A stretch of DNA of 64,000 bases from Nioella aestuarii (GTDB taxonomy: Bacteria; Pseudomonadota; Alphaproteobacteria; Rhodobacterales; Rhodobacteraceae). Shown here piece after piece: positions 7,707 through 15,990 of this stretch. How positions within the stretch are numbered: the stretch's first letter is position 1; every line of letters begins with the position of its first letter. The notes under the pieces are model-generated. The model worked only from the letters and a program-made list of their open reading frames with translations. It made no database searches and was not told the origin of the DNA. Where the stretch lies: NCBI RefSeq assembly GCF_050896395.1, contig NZ_JBPBBA010000006.1, positions 1 through 64,000 on the forward strand. The letters run 5' to 3'. Both the position numbers and the translations under genes were made by a program.

Positions 7707-10700
7707 GCACCCGTCTGTCTTCCGGCGGTCGCCTGATCGACCGCAGCGCCGCCCGCGACTTCACCTTCAACGGCAAGCGCTTCACCGGTTATGCCGGCGA
7801 CACGCTGGCCTCGGCGCTTCTGGCCAACGGCCAGACGCTCATGGGCCGGTCCTTCAAATATCACCGCCCGCGCGGGGTCGTCGCCTCGGGCGCAGAGGAA
7901 CCCAATGCGCTGATGGGCATCGGCAAGGGATCGCGGTTCGAGCCGAACCAGCGGGCTACCACGACCGAGCTTTTCGACGGGCTGGAGGCGGAAAGCCAGA
8001 ACCACTGGCCGAGCCTGGAATTTGACGTGGGCGCCGTGAATAACAGCCTCTCGAAGTTCTTCCCGGCGGGGTTCTACTACAAGACTTTCATGTTCCCGCG
8101 TCCGGCGTGGAAGCACCTGTTTGAACCTATTGTTCGCCACTCCGCCGGTCTGGGTAAAGCGCCCAAGGATCGCGATGCGGATCGGTACGAGCATTTCTAT
8201 GCCTTCGTCGATGTGATGATTGTGGGCGGCGGCATTGCCGGGCTGCAAGCGGCACTGACCGCAGGCGCATCGGGCGCGCGGGTGCTGTTGGTGGAACAGA
8301 CAGCCCATTGGGGTGGCCGCGCACCGGTTGATGGGGTCGAGATCGACGGCCTGCTCGCCGATGAGTGGATCAAGAACGCCCTGCAAGCCCTTGAAGGAAT
8401 GGAAAATGTTCGGGTGCGCAGCCGCACCATGGCCTCGGGCGTCTATGACCACGGCTATGTGCTGGCCTATGAACGTCTGACCGACCACGCGCCGGAAATG
8501 GACGGTCCGCGCCACCGTCTGTGGCGTATCCGCGCCAAGCAGGTGATCACCGCAACCGGCGCGCTGGAACGGCCCTTGTCCTTCGCGGGCAACGACATTC
8601 CCGGCGTTATGCTCGCCTCTGCCGTGCGCGATTATGTGGTGAACTGGGGTGTCAGCCCGGGCGACCGCACCGTGGTCGTGACCAATAATGACGACGCCTA
8701 TCGCACGGCGCTGGCGCTACATCAGGCCGGTCTGGCCGTGCCTGCCATCGTCGATGCCCGCGCCACCGTCACGGGTGATCTGCCTCAGGCAGCGCGCGAC
8801 GCAGGGATCCGGGTGCTGACTGGGACCGGCATCGCCTCGGTCAAGGGCAAGAAAGCCGTGACTGGCGTGACGCTCTGCGCGCAGGCAGGCGAAGGCGCCG
8901 TGACCGAGGAGATCGCCTGTGAAGCGGTCGCCATGTCTGGCGGCTGGTCGCCGGTGGTGCACCTGTGGTCCCATTGCGGCGGCAAGCTGACCTGGGACGC
9001 GGCGCAGGCCTGTTTCCGCCCGGATCACGACCGCGCGCCGACAAGCCATGACGGCAAGCCTTTCGTGACCGCAGCCGGTGCCGCCGATGGCGTGTTCGGG
9101 TCTGCGGATGCAATGGCCTCTGGCAGCGCGGCAGCCGTGTCTGTGGCTGAACTCCTTGGCCTGTCCGCGACGGCATCCGCCCCCTCGGCCAACGATCCGC
9201 ACGAAACTCCGCTGGAGCCCGTCTGGATCATGCCGCAAGGCGCGGGTCCTGCAAAGCGCATGAAGATGTGGCTGGATTATCAGAACGACGTGAAGGTTTC
9301 CGACGTGCGGCTGGCTGCGCAGGAAGGCTATGAAAGCGTTGAGCATACCAAGCGCTACACCACGCTCGGCATGGCGACGGATCAAGGGAAGCTTAGTAAT
9401 ATCAACGGTCTGGCGACCCTTGCTGCGGCCCTGAACGATGAAATCCCGAATGTAGGGACCACCACCTTCCGACCGCCCTATACGCCCATTTCCATGGGTG
9501 CGATTGCAGGCGAGGCGCGCGGAGAGGTGTTCCAACCCCTGCGCCGCACGCCGATGCACGCATGGCACGAGGAACAGGGCGCCTATATGGAGCCCGTGGG
9601 CCACTGGCGCCGTCCTTATTGCTACCCGCGTGCGGGCGAAACCCACGAGCAGGCGGTGCATCGCGAGGTTCTGGCGACCCGCAACAGCCTTGGCCTGCTC
9701 GACGCCTCGACCCTCGGCAAGATCATCGTCAAGGGCCCCGATGCGGGCCGCTTCATGGATATGCTCTACACCAACATGATGAGCACCCTGAAGCCCGGCA
9801 AATGCCGCTATGGCCTGATGTGCAACGAAAACGGATTCCTGATGGATGACGGTGTCGTGGCGCGGATCGACGAGGACACCTTCCTTGTCCACACCACCTC
9901 GGGCGGGGCGGAGCACACCCATGCCCATATGGAAGACTGGCTGCAATGCGAATGGTGGGACTGGAAGGTTCACACCGTCAACGTGACCGAGCAATATGCG
10001 CAGGTTGCCGTGGTCGGCCCCAATGCGCGGAAACTGCTGGAAAAACTGGGCACCGACATGGATCTTTCCGCCGAGGCGCTGCCCTTCATGGGTTTTGCGA
10101 CGGGCAAGATCGGCGGCTTTTCGACCCGCGTCTTCCGCATCTCCTTCTCGGGTGAACTTTCGTTCGAAATCGCCGTTCCCGCCAGTCAGGGCCGCGCCTT
10201 CTGGGACAAGCTGCATGAAGCGGGTGCCGAGTGGGATGCGACGGCCTATGGAACCGAGGCGCTGCATATCATGCGGGCCGAAAAGGGCTTCATCATGATC
10301 GGCGACGAAACCGACGGCACCGTGATCCCGCAGGATCTGGGGCTCGGTTGGGCGATCTCGAAGAAGAAAGAGGATTACCTGGGCAAGCGCGCGCAGGAGC
10401 GCAGCCACATGACCGACCCGACCCGCTGGAAACTGGTGGGGTTGGAAACGCTCGATGGGTCGGTGATCCCTGATGGATCCTATGCCGTGGCGGCGGGCAC
10501 CAATGCCAACGGGCAAGGCAATACCCAGGGTCGGATCACCTCGACCTATCATTCGCCCACCTTGGGGCGCGGCATCGCCATGGGACTGGTTCTGAACGGG
10601 CCGGACCGGATGGGGGAAGTGATCGAGTTCAACAAGGTGGACGGCACTTTGGTGCCCGCGAAAATCGTGAACCCGGTGTTCTTTGACCCGGAGGGGGAGA

Positions 10701-10714
10701 AGCAGAATGTCTGA
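7703..10714 (+). CDS. soxA: Sarcosine oxidase alpha subunit
   Basis: The 1003-residue large subunit. Residues about 20 to 100 form a ferredoxin-like 2Fe-2S-fold domain (FTGYAGDTLASALLANGQ). A Rossmann domain for NAD begins near residue 171 (VMIVGGGIAGLQAALTAG). The C-terminal 400 residues form a GcvT-like aminomethyltransferase domain that binds tetrahydrofolate and makes 5,10-methylene-THF from the sarcosine methyl group. Length and domain order are standard for heterotetrameric enzymes. It starts within the soxD stop and its last eight bases overlap soxG, so soxDAG is translationally coupled. Confidence 0.96.
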   Translation: MSTRLSSGGRLIDRSAARDFTFNGKRFTGYAGDTLASALLANGQTLMGRSFKYHRPRGVVASGAEEPNALMGIGKGSRFEPNQRATTTELFDGLEAESQNHWPSLEFDVGAVNNSLSKFFPAGFYYKTFMFPRPAWKHLFEPIVRHSAGLGKAPKDRDADRYEHFYAFVDVMIVGGGIAGLQAALTAGASGARVLLVEQTAHWGGRAPVDGVEIDGLLADEWIKNALQALEGMENVRVRSRTMASGVYDHGYVLAYERLTDHAPEMDGPRHRLWRIRAKQVITATGALERPLSFAGNDIPGVMLASAVRDYVVNWGVSPGDRTVVVTNNDDAYRTALALHQAGLAVPAIVDARATVTGDLPQAARDAGIRVLTGTGIASVKGKKAVTGVTLCAQAGEGAVTEEIACEAVAMSGGWSPVVHLWSHCGGKLTWDAAQACFRPDHDRAPTSHDGKPFVTAAGAADGVFGSADAMASGSAAAVSVAELLGLSATASAPSANDPHETPLEPVWIMPQGAGPAKRMKMWLDYQNDVKVSDVRLAAQEGYESVEHTKRYTTLGMATDQGKLSNINGLATLAAALNDEIPNVGTTTFRPPYTPISMGAIAGEARGEVFQPLRRTPMHAWHEEQGAYMEPVGHWRRPYCYPRAGETHEQAVHREVLATRNSLGLLDASTLGKIIVKGPDAGRFMDMLYTNMMSTLKPGKCRYGLMCNENGFLMDDGVVARIDEDTFLVHTTSGGAEHTHAHMEDWLQCEWWDWKVHTVNVTEQYAQVAVVGPNARKLLEKLGTDMDLSAEALPFMGFATGKIGGFSTRVFRISFSGELSFEIAVPASQGRAFWDKLHEAGAEWDATAYGTEALHIMRAEKGFIMIGDETDGTVIPQDLGLGWAISKKKEDYLGKRAQERSHMTDPTRWKLVGLETLDGSVIPDGSYAVAAGTNANGQGNTQGRITSTYHSPTLGRGIAMGLVLNGPDRMGEVIEFNKVDGTLVPAKIVNPVFFDPEGEKQNV

Positions 10715-11270
10715 CGTCAGTGCATTGATGGGCGCGGTGGCCGAAGGCCGGACACGCGTGGAAGAGGCGGGCCTTGCCGGTATGATCACCCTGCGTGGCG
10801 ATCTTTCCGACACCAAGCTGATCGCAGCCGTAACCGGTTTGGCAGGCGCGGACATGCCCGGCCAGCGGGAAATCAAAACGGACGGTGACAAGGCCGTGGC
10901 CTGGATGTCGCGTGATGAGCTGCTGATCATGGTGCCGCATGAGGAAGCAGAGGCCGCCGTGGCAACGCTGTCCGACGCTCTTGCCGGGGAACATGCAACG
11001 GTGGCCAATGTCTCGGACGCAAGGGCGCTCTTCCGGGTGGAAGGCGCAGCTGCGCGCGAGGTGCTGGCCAAGCTGGTGCCGGTTGATCTGCACCCCTCCA
11101 GCTTCGGTCCAGGGGAAATGCGCCGCACGCGCATGGCGCAGGTGCCTGCTGCAATCTGGCAAAGCGGTGACGACCAGTTTTCGGTCATCTGCTTCCGCTC
11201 GGTCGCGCAATATGTGTTCGACTTGCTGGCGCTGTCTGCCAAGGACGGCGCAGAAGTCGGATACTTCTGA
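10707..11270 (+). CDS. soxG: Sarcosine oxidase gamma subunit
   Basis: A 187-residue subunit with the GcvT-like fold of the SoxG family, including AWMSRDELLIMVP near residue 68 and the late segment FSVICFRSVAQYVFDLL. It helps assemble the heterotetramer. The ATG at 10707 lies inside the end of soxA (eight-base overlap). An earlier in-frame codon at 10683 would lie deeper within soxA and adds no family sequence. It is the last gene of the operon and is followed at once by a row of four palindromes. Confidence 0.93.
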   Translation: MSDVSALMGAVAEGRTRVEEAGLAGMITLRGDLSDTKLIAAVTGLAGADMPGQREIKTDGDKAVAWMSRDELLIMVPHEEAEAAVATLSDALAGEHATVANVSDARALFRVEGAAAREVLAKLVPVDLHPSSFGPGEMRRTRMAQVPAAIWQSGDDQFSVICFRSVAQYVFDLLALSAKDGAEVGYF

Positions 11271-11287
11271 CCTTTGCCACCGGGGGG

Positions 11288-11382
11288 AAGCGGTTTCGAA
11301 ACCGCTTTTCCCACGCGCATTCCAATGCGCGTCAAAAGGGGCCTTCAAAGGCCCTTTTCAAATGGCGCTTCGAAGCGCCATT
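11288..11382. repeat. Row of four consecutive palindromes downstream of soxG
   Basis: Four hairpin-forming palindromes stand almost end to end. The first is 11288 to 11307 (AAGCGGTTTCGAAACCGCTT, perfect). The second is 11313 to 11332, with arms ACGCGCATT and AATGCGCGT. The third is 11335 to 11358, an eleven-pair stem with one G-T pair and a core of GGGCCTT and AAGGCCC. The fourth is 11361 to 11382, a perfect 22-base palindrome with arm AATGGCGCTTC. The centres are TTCGAA, TTCCAA, TTCAAA and TTCGAA. The position after the last sox gene suggests termination or mRNA 3'-end protection. The lead GGGGGGAA resembles the elements at 3501 and 29087. Confidence 0.85.
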
Positions 11383-11474
11383 CCGGCCGCAACACAAACA
11401 CGCCCGGCCTGCGCGGAATGAGCGGCGAGACCCGCTTCTCGCATATCTGCACAGGAAAAACCCGACCAAAACGC

Positions 11475-11480
11475 TTGACC
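11475..11480 (+). promoter_or_regulatory. Possible -35 element for sodB
   Basis: TTGACC matches five of six positions of the -35 consensus and lies 65 bases before the sodB start. No convincing -10 hexamer follows at 16 to 18 bases, so this is a weak call. Confidence 0.3.
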
Positions 11481-11545
11481 AACCGAGGTTCCGGCATCAG
11501 GTAGAGGGTATCTGAATTCCCACGCGAACAAGAGGGGCCTTCACA

Positions 11546-12151
11546 ATGGCTTTTGAACTTCCCGACCTTCCCTATGCACATGACGCTCTGGCCGATCTGG
11601 GCATGTCTGCCGAGACGCTGGAATACCACCATGACCTGCACCACAAAGCCTATGTCGACAATGGCAACAAGCTGATCGCCGGGACCGAGTGGGACGGCAA
11701 GTCGATGGAAGAGATCATCACCGGCACTTACAACGCCTCTGCCGTCGCGCAGAACGGCATCTTCAACAACATCAGCCAGCTTTGGAACCACAACCAGTTC
11801 TGGGAAATGATGGGCCCCGGCGAAAGTGCCATGCCCGGCGAGCTGGAAGCAGCGATCAACGAGAGCTTCGGTTCGGTCGATGAGTTCAAATCGCAATTCG
11901 CCGCCGCAGGCGCGGGTCAGTTCGGCTCTGGCTGGTGCTGGCTGGTGAAAAACGCCGACGGCTCGCTGGCTGTCACCAAGACCGAAAACGGCGTGAACCC
12001 GCTGTGCTTCGGCCAGACTGCTCTGCTTGGCTGTGACGTGTGGGAACATTCCTACTACATCGACTTCCGCAACAAGCGCCCGGCCTATCTGGACAACTTC
12101 CTCAACAAGCTGGTGAACTGGGAAAACGTGGCAGCCCGTCTGGCTGGCTAA
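11546..12151 (+). CDS. sodB: Iron-type superoxide dismutase
   Basis: A 201-residue cytoplasmic superoxide dismutase of the Fe/Mn family. The four metal ligands are H28 (LEYHHDLHH), H82 (QLWNHNQFW), D164 and H168 (CDVWEHSYY). Q78 in NNISQLWNH sits where Fe-type enzymes place their active-site glutamine, so Fe is favoured over Mn. Metal choice cannot be settled from sequence, and cambialistic forms exist. The gene appears monocistronic: the palindrome row lies upstream and a strong terminator at 12181 downstream. Confidence 0.95.
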   Translation: MAFELPDLPYAHDALADLGMSAETLEYHHDLHHKAYVDNGNKLIAGTEWDGKSMEEIITGTYNASAVAQNGIFNNISQLWNHNQFWEMMGPGESAMPGELEAAINESFGSVDEFKSQFAAAGAGQFGSGWCWLVKNADGSLAVTKTENGVNPLCFGQTALLGCDVWEHSYYIDFRNKRPAYLDNFLNKLVNWENVAARLAG

Positions 12152-12180
12152 GCGTTCTCTTTGACACGCTGATGCGATTG

Positions 12181-12212
12181 AACCCGTCGGTGATCCTCAC
12201 CGGCGGGTTTTT
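12181..12212 (+). terminator. Rho-independent terminator of sodB
   Basis: A 13-base arm (AACCCGTCGGTGA) pairs with TCACCGGCGGGTT with one G-T pair and a three-base loop. A run of five T follows. It lies 30 bases after the sodB stop. Confidence 0.9.
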
Positions 12213-12297
12213 CTGTACGAGCCGGAATGCCGCTGCTGCTTGACCACCCCCGGTCCTCATGAAAGGGGTAGGGTGAGATCCACAGGGAATAACGGCC

Positions 12298-13176
12298 ATG
12301 ACCGAGATGCAAAAGGGCAGTCTTGCCCTCATCATGGCCTGCATCATCTGGGGCCTTGCGCCGATTTTCTACAAGGCACTGGCCCATGTCGCACCCTCAG
12401 AGGTGCTGGTTCATCGCACCATCTGGTCCTTTGTCACCTTCGGCGTGGTGCTTGCCCTTCAGGGGCGTCTCAGAGAGATTGCGCGCGCCACGAGGCATAG
12501 AGGGCAGCTTGGCATCGCCTGTTTTTCCTCGCTGACCATCTCGCTCAACTGGTTCATCTTCATCTTTGCCATCGGCGCGGGTAGGGCGCTTGAGGCGTCG
12601 ATCGGTTACTACATCTATCCACTCGTGGCGGTGGTGATCGGCCTGGTGGTGCTGCGCGAATCCCTCGGTCGCGCGCAATGGGCGGCGGTCGGGCTGGCGG
12701 CACTTGCGGTGTTGGTGCTGACCGTGGGGCTGGGTGTTGCGCCCTGGATCAGCCTGGTCCTGGCGGTCAGCTTTGCCACCTACGGGCTGCTAAAGCGCTG
12801 GATCGACGCCGGACCGGTGGTGTCCGTCACTGTTGAAACGCTGCTGCTGACACCCTTTGCTCTGATTTTCCTGGTGATCTGGGGGCAGGGCGCGTTTTTC
12901 TGGGGTTGGTGGGAGGCGCTCTTGCTGGTCCTTAGTGGCCCCGTAACAGCGGTGCCGCTGATCCTGTTTTCCTATGCCGCCAAGCGGGTGCCGATGTCGA
13001 CCATGGGGCTGATCCAGTATCTCAACCCGACGCTGCAATTTCTGGTGGCGTGGCTGGTGTTTGTGGAACCGGTATCGCGGTGGCACGCCATCGCTTTGCC
13101 AATGATCTGGCTGGCGTTGGCGCTTTACAGCTGGACGGTGCTCAGCTCTTCTGCGCGCGGTAAAGCCCGGACATAA
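12298..13176 (+). CDS. rarD: EamA-family transporter RarD
   Basis: A 292-residue protein with about ten membrane segments arranged as two EamA halves. The N-terminus (GSLALIMACIIWGLAPIFYKAL) and the ALEASIGYYIYPLVAV segment near residue 97 are characteristic of RarD, a subgroup of the drug/metabolite transporter superfamily. The substrate is not established. The 3' end overlaps the convergent LOG-family gene by 35 bases. Confidence 0.9.
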   Translation: MTEMQKGSLALIMACIIWGLAPIFYKALAHVAPSEVLVHRTIWSFVTFGVVLALQGRLREIARATRHRGQLGIACFSSLTISLNWFIFIFAIGAGRALEASIGYYIYPLVAVVIGLVVLRESLGRAQWAAVGLAALAVLVLTVGLGVAPWISLVLAVSFATYGLLKRWIDAGPVVSVTVETLLLTPFALIFLVIWGQGAFFWGWWEALLLVLSGPVTAVPLILFSYAAKRVPMSTMGLIQYLNPTLQFLVAWLVFVEPVSRWHAIALPMIWLALALYSWTVLSSSARGKART

Positions 13177-13693
13177 GCGTTGGGACATCCGGTACGACCT
13201 CGTAGAAGTCGAGCAAGCTGGAATCGGCAAATCCTTGGCCCACGATATGGTCTAGAAGATCGCTCAACTTGTCCCAGTAACCATCAGAATTCAAAAGGAA
13301 GATTGGCTTTTTATGCAAGCCGAGCTGGCGCCATGTCAGCACTTCGAAAAATTCATCGAGCGATCCGGCTCCGCCCGGCAGCACAACGATGGCATCGGCA
13401 TTCATCACCATGACCTTTTTACGCTCATGCATGGTCTCGGTCACGATGAACGTATCCAGATCGCGCTTGCCCACTTCCATCTTCAGCAAGTGTTCGGGGA
13501 TCACACCAAAGGTTCCGCCACCCGCCGCCATGGCCGATCGTGCGACTATGCCCATCAGACCCACATCGCCCGCGCCATAGACCAGCCGCATCCCACCTTC
13601 GGCCAATGCGGTGCCTAACGCCTCGGCATCTGCCGCATAACGCGGAGACAAACCGGCACGAGAGCCACAGTAGACACAAACGGAATAAGACAT
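13142..13693 (-). CDS. LOG family protein (cytokinin riboside 5'-monophosphate phosphoribohydrolase type)
   Basis: A 183-residue Rossmann-like protein of the LOG (Lonely Guy) family, which cleaves ribose 5-phosphate from nucleoside monophosphates. The signature runs from MHERKKVM (about residue 90) to VVLPGGAGSLDEFFE (about residues 104 to 118), which carries the catalytic Arg and Glu. The N-terminal VCVYCGSRAG is typical. The ATG at 13693 is chosen because it starts the conserved core; upstream in-frame codons add low-complexity sequence antisense to the next gene's leader. The tail overlaps rarD tail to tail. Confidence 0.88.
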   Translation of the reverse strand: MSYSVCVYCGSRAGLSPRYAADAEALGTALAEGGMRLVYGAGDVGLMGIVARSAMAAGGGTFGVIPEHLLKMEVGKRDLDTFIVTETMHERKKVMVMNADAIVVLPGGAGSLDEFFEVLTWRQLGLHKKPIFLLNSDGYWDKLSDLLDHIVGQGFADSSLLDFYEVVPDVPTLMSGLYRAQKS

Positions 13694-13802
13694 TGGTGAA
13701 CCTGACTTGATGGTGTTTTGACCCGTGATAGACCTGTTGCTAAGGTCATACAACTGCACCGGCATGTGGGGATGTGCCGGGGCCCGAGGGGAGAGCAGAG
13801 AC

Positions 13803-15872
13803 ATGGCAGCTTCGGCAGGGTCCGGACTGGGACTAGGCACGCTGGCGGCAGGGGTGGCAGTTGCTGCCGTCGTTGGCGTGGTCGGCTATCAAATCATCTT
13901 TGCACCCGGACCGGACCCGGACCCAGGAACGCCGCCGCAGGACATTGCTGCTGAGCCCGGTCCCGATCCCGTTGTCGAGCCTGATGCGACAAGCGACGCG
14001 CCCGTTACCGCGCCCGAGATCGCCGAAGAGTCTGAAGCGCCCTCCGCTTTGATCGCCCCCAGTTTTGATCTGGTCCGCGTTGATGCCGCGGGCGGGGCGC
14101 TGATTGCCGGTCAGGCAGAGGGCAACGCCGAACTGCGTCTGCGCCTCGACGGGCAGGAAATCCATATGGCCAGCAGCGATGCTGGCGGTGAATTCGTTGC
14201 GATGTTCGACATTCCACCTTCTGAACTGCCCCGCATTCTGAGCCTTGAGATGGTGATGGAGGATGGTTCGGTGCTGGTCTCCGAGCAGAGCGTCATCATC
14301 TCCCCGACGTTGCGCCCGGCGGCCTCGGACACCGGCGTAGAGGTTGCAGCAGCGGAAGCCACAGGGCCGGAGCTGCCTTCTGATAGTGGTGTCTCGGAGC
14401 TGGCCATGGCGTCCGAGCCTGACAGCCCGCCAGTCGGTGGCACTGCGCCAATTGCCCCGGTGACGCCTGACTTGCCGGAACAAGGCAGCGTGGCTGCCGC
14501 TGAAGACGCGTCGGTTGAACTGGCTGAGGAGACCGCAAACCTATCGGAAAGCGCCCCCGACGACGCGCCAACCACAGATGTACCTGACGCCGTTGAGTCT
14601 GCGTCTGATGAAGGCGGTGAAGACGCCCCGATTCTGGACATGGCATCCGTCGAGCCTGAGGATAGCGAAGGACTAACCCGCAGTATTCAAGACGGGTCAG
14701 CCAACCCCGAAACCGGGCTGAGCTCTGACGCGGACACGCAAAGAGATCAGGATGGCCCGGGCGAAGATGCGGATGGGGCTGAACCCGCAGAAGGGTCAGA
14801 ACTGCCCGCTATCGTGGAAGCCGTTGATGGCGGGGACCAGCCCGATGATATCGCAACTGCACCCGCACAACTGACCGCGGAGGCTTTGCCGACGGAAAAT
14901 GAAGGCGCGACTGAGAATGCAACAGCAGAGCCGGATAGTCCGGTTGTTGTGGCTGATGGCTCTCAAACCCCTGTCGCAGATGAAGACAGCCAGGACATAG
15001 CAACAGCCGCGCCGAGTGATGAACCGATCATCGTGGCTGACGGCGAGGACACTGCCATCGCGTCTGACGGGGCAACCGAGCTCGCCATTGTTGAGGGTGC
15101 AGATGATGCGCCTGCTGTTGCTGCCGAAGCTCTGACACAATCAGACGAAACGCCTGTCGCTTCGGATGATGTGACAGAACTGGCCATGGCGGATAGCGCC
15201 GAGGATACGCCCTCCGTTGCCACGGACACGCCGGTTTCCTCTGGTGAAACGCCGAATGAACCAGCCGGATCACAGCCCGATCCTGTTGCAGATGACCCGA
15301 CGAGCGAAAACAGCGAGACCCCGGTGTTGGAGCCACAGACCCCGACCGTTCTGCTTGCGGACAGCCAGGGTATTCGGGTCATTCAATCTGGCGATGCGGC
15401 CCCGCAGGTCCAGTCGCAGGTGACATTGGATACAATCGCCTATGACACTGTTGGTGACGTGGTGCTGGCAGGGCGTGGCAGGGCGGAATCGGACGTGCGC
15501 TTTTACCTCAATAACCAGCCCATTCACCTTGCCCCGATCGATGTTCAGGGCGGCTGGCGCACAGCGCTGCCGCAGGTTGATCCCGGCACCTACACATTGC
15601 GGCTTGATGAGGTCAGCGCCGATGGCGCGGTGCAAAGCCGGATCGAAACTCCGTTCCTGCGCGAAGAACCTGAGACGGTTGCGGCGATCACCTCAAGCGC
15701 GGGCGCGGACGTGATCACCGTGCAATGGGGCAACACCCTTTGGGGCATCGCCCAGCAACATCTGGGTGAAGGGGTTGCCTATGTGCAGATCTACGAGGCC
15801 AACCGCGATCAGATCCGCAACCCGGACCTGATCTATCCCGGCCAGATCTTTACGCTTCCCGATCGGGACTGA
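13803..15872 (+). CDS. LysM-domain envelope protein with long acidic linker
   Basis: A 689-residue protein of four parts. An N-terminal membrane anchor covers about residues 12 to 35 (LGTLAAGVAVAAVVGVVGYQ). An Ig-like domain follows at about 80 to 180. A very long acidic, Ala/Glu/Asp/Pro-rich low-complexity stretch spans about 185 to 515. A second Ig-like domain leads into a C-terminal LysM module (VQWGNTLWGIAQQHLGEG ... LIYPGQIFTLP), which should bind peptidoglycan. The ATG at 13803 has a GGGGAGAG site upstream. It diverges from the LOG gene. Similar anchored LysM proteins occur in roseobacters; a cell-wall role is inferred. Confidence 0.82.
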   Translation: MAASAGSGLGLGTLAAGVAVAAVVGVVGYQIIFAPGPDPDPGTPPQDIAAEPGPDPVVEPDATSDAPVTAPEIAEESEAPSALIAPSFDLVRVDAAGGALIAGQAEGNAELRLRLDGQEIHMASSDAGGEFVAMFDIPPSELPRILSLEMVMEDGSVLVSEQSVIISPTLRPAASDTGVEVAAAEATGPELPSDSGVSELAMASEPDSPPVGGTAPIAPVTPDLPEQGSVAAAEDASVELAEETANLSESAPDDAPTTDVPDAVESASDEGGEDAPILDMASVEPEDSEGLTRSIQDGSANPETGLSSDADTQRDQDGPGEDADGAEPAEGSELPAIVEAVDGGDQPDDIATAPAQLTAEALPTENEGATENATAEPDSPVVVADGSQTPVADEDSQDIATAAPSDEPIIVADGEDTAIASDGATELAIVEGADDAPAVAAEALTQSDETPVASDDVTELAMADSAEDTPSVATDTPVSSGETPNEPAGSQPDPVADDPTSENSETPVLEPQTPTVLLADSQGIRVIQSGDAAPQVQSQVTLDTIAYDTVGDVVLAGRGRAESDVRFYLNNQPIHLAPIDVQGGWRTALPQVDPGTYTLRLDEVSADGAVQSRIETPFLREEPETVAAITSSAGADVITVQWGNTLWGIAQQHLGEGVAYVQIYEANRDQIRNPDLIYPGQIFTLPDRD

Positions 15873-15990
15873 CATCCGCCCACTTCCGCAGGATCGCACA
15901 TGCCGGTTGCGCCTTGGTGATCTGGTCATTCCGGCCGGGCGCGCCTAAGTTGCGCCCAAAGCCAAGCCATCCCTACAGAAAGCCCGCTTC

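Noticed and set aside
8717..11335. An 872-codon open frame on the minus strand opposite soxA and soxG
   Set aside because: It is antisense to well-supported sox genes, rich in His, Arg and Pro, and shows no domain or membrane pattern; it reflects codon bias of the coding strand.
11288..11382. CRISPR array
   Set aside because: The four units are different palindromes with almost no spacers, not identical repeats with unique spacers, and no cas genes are near.
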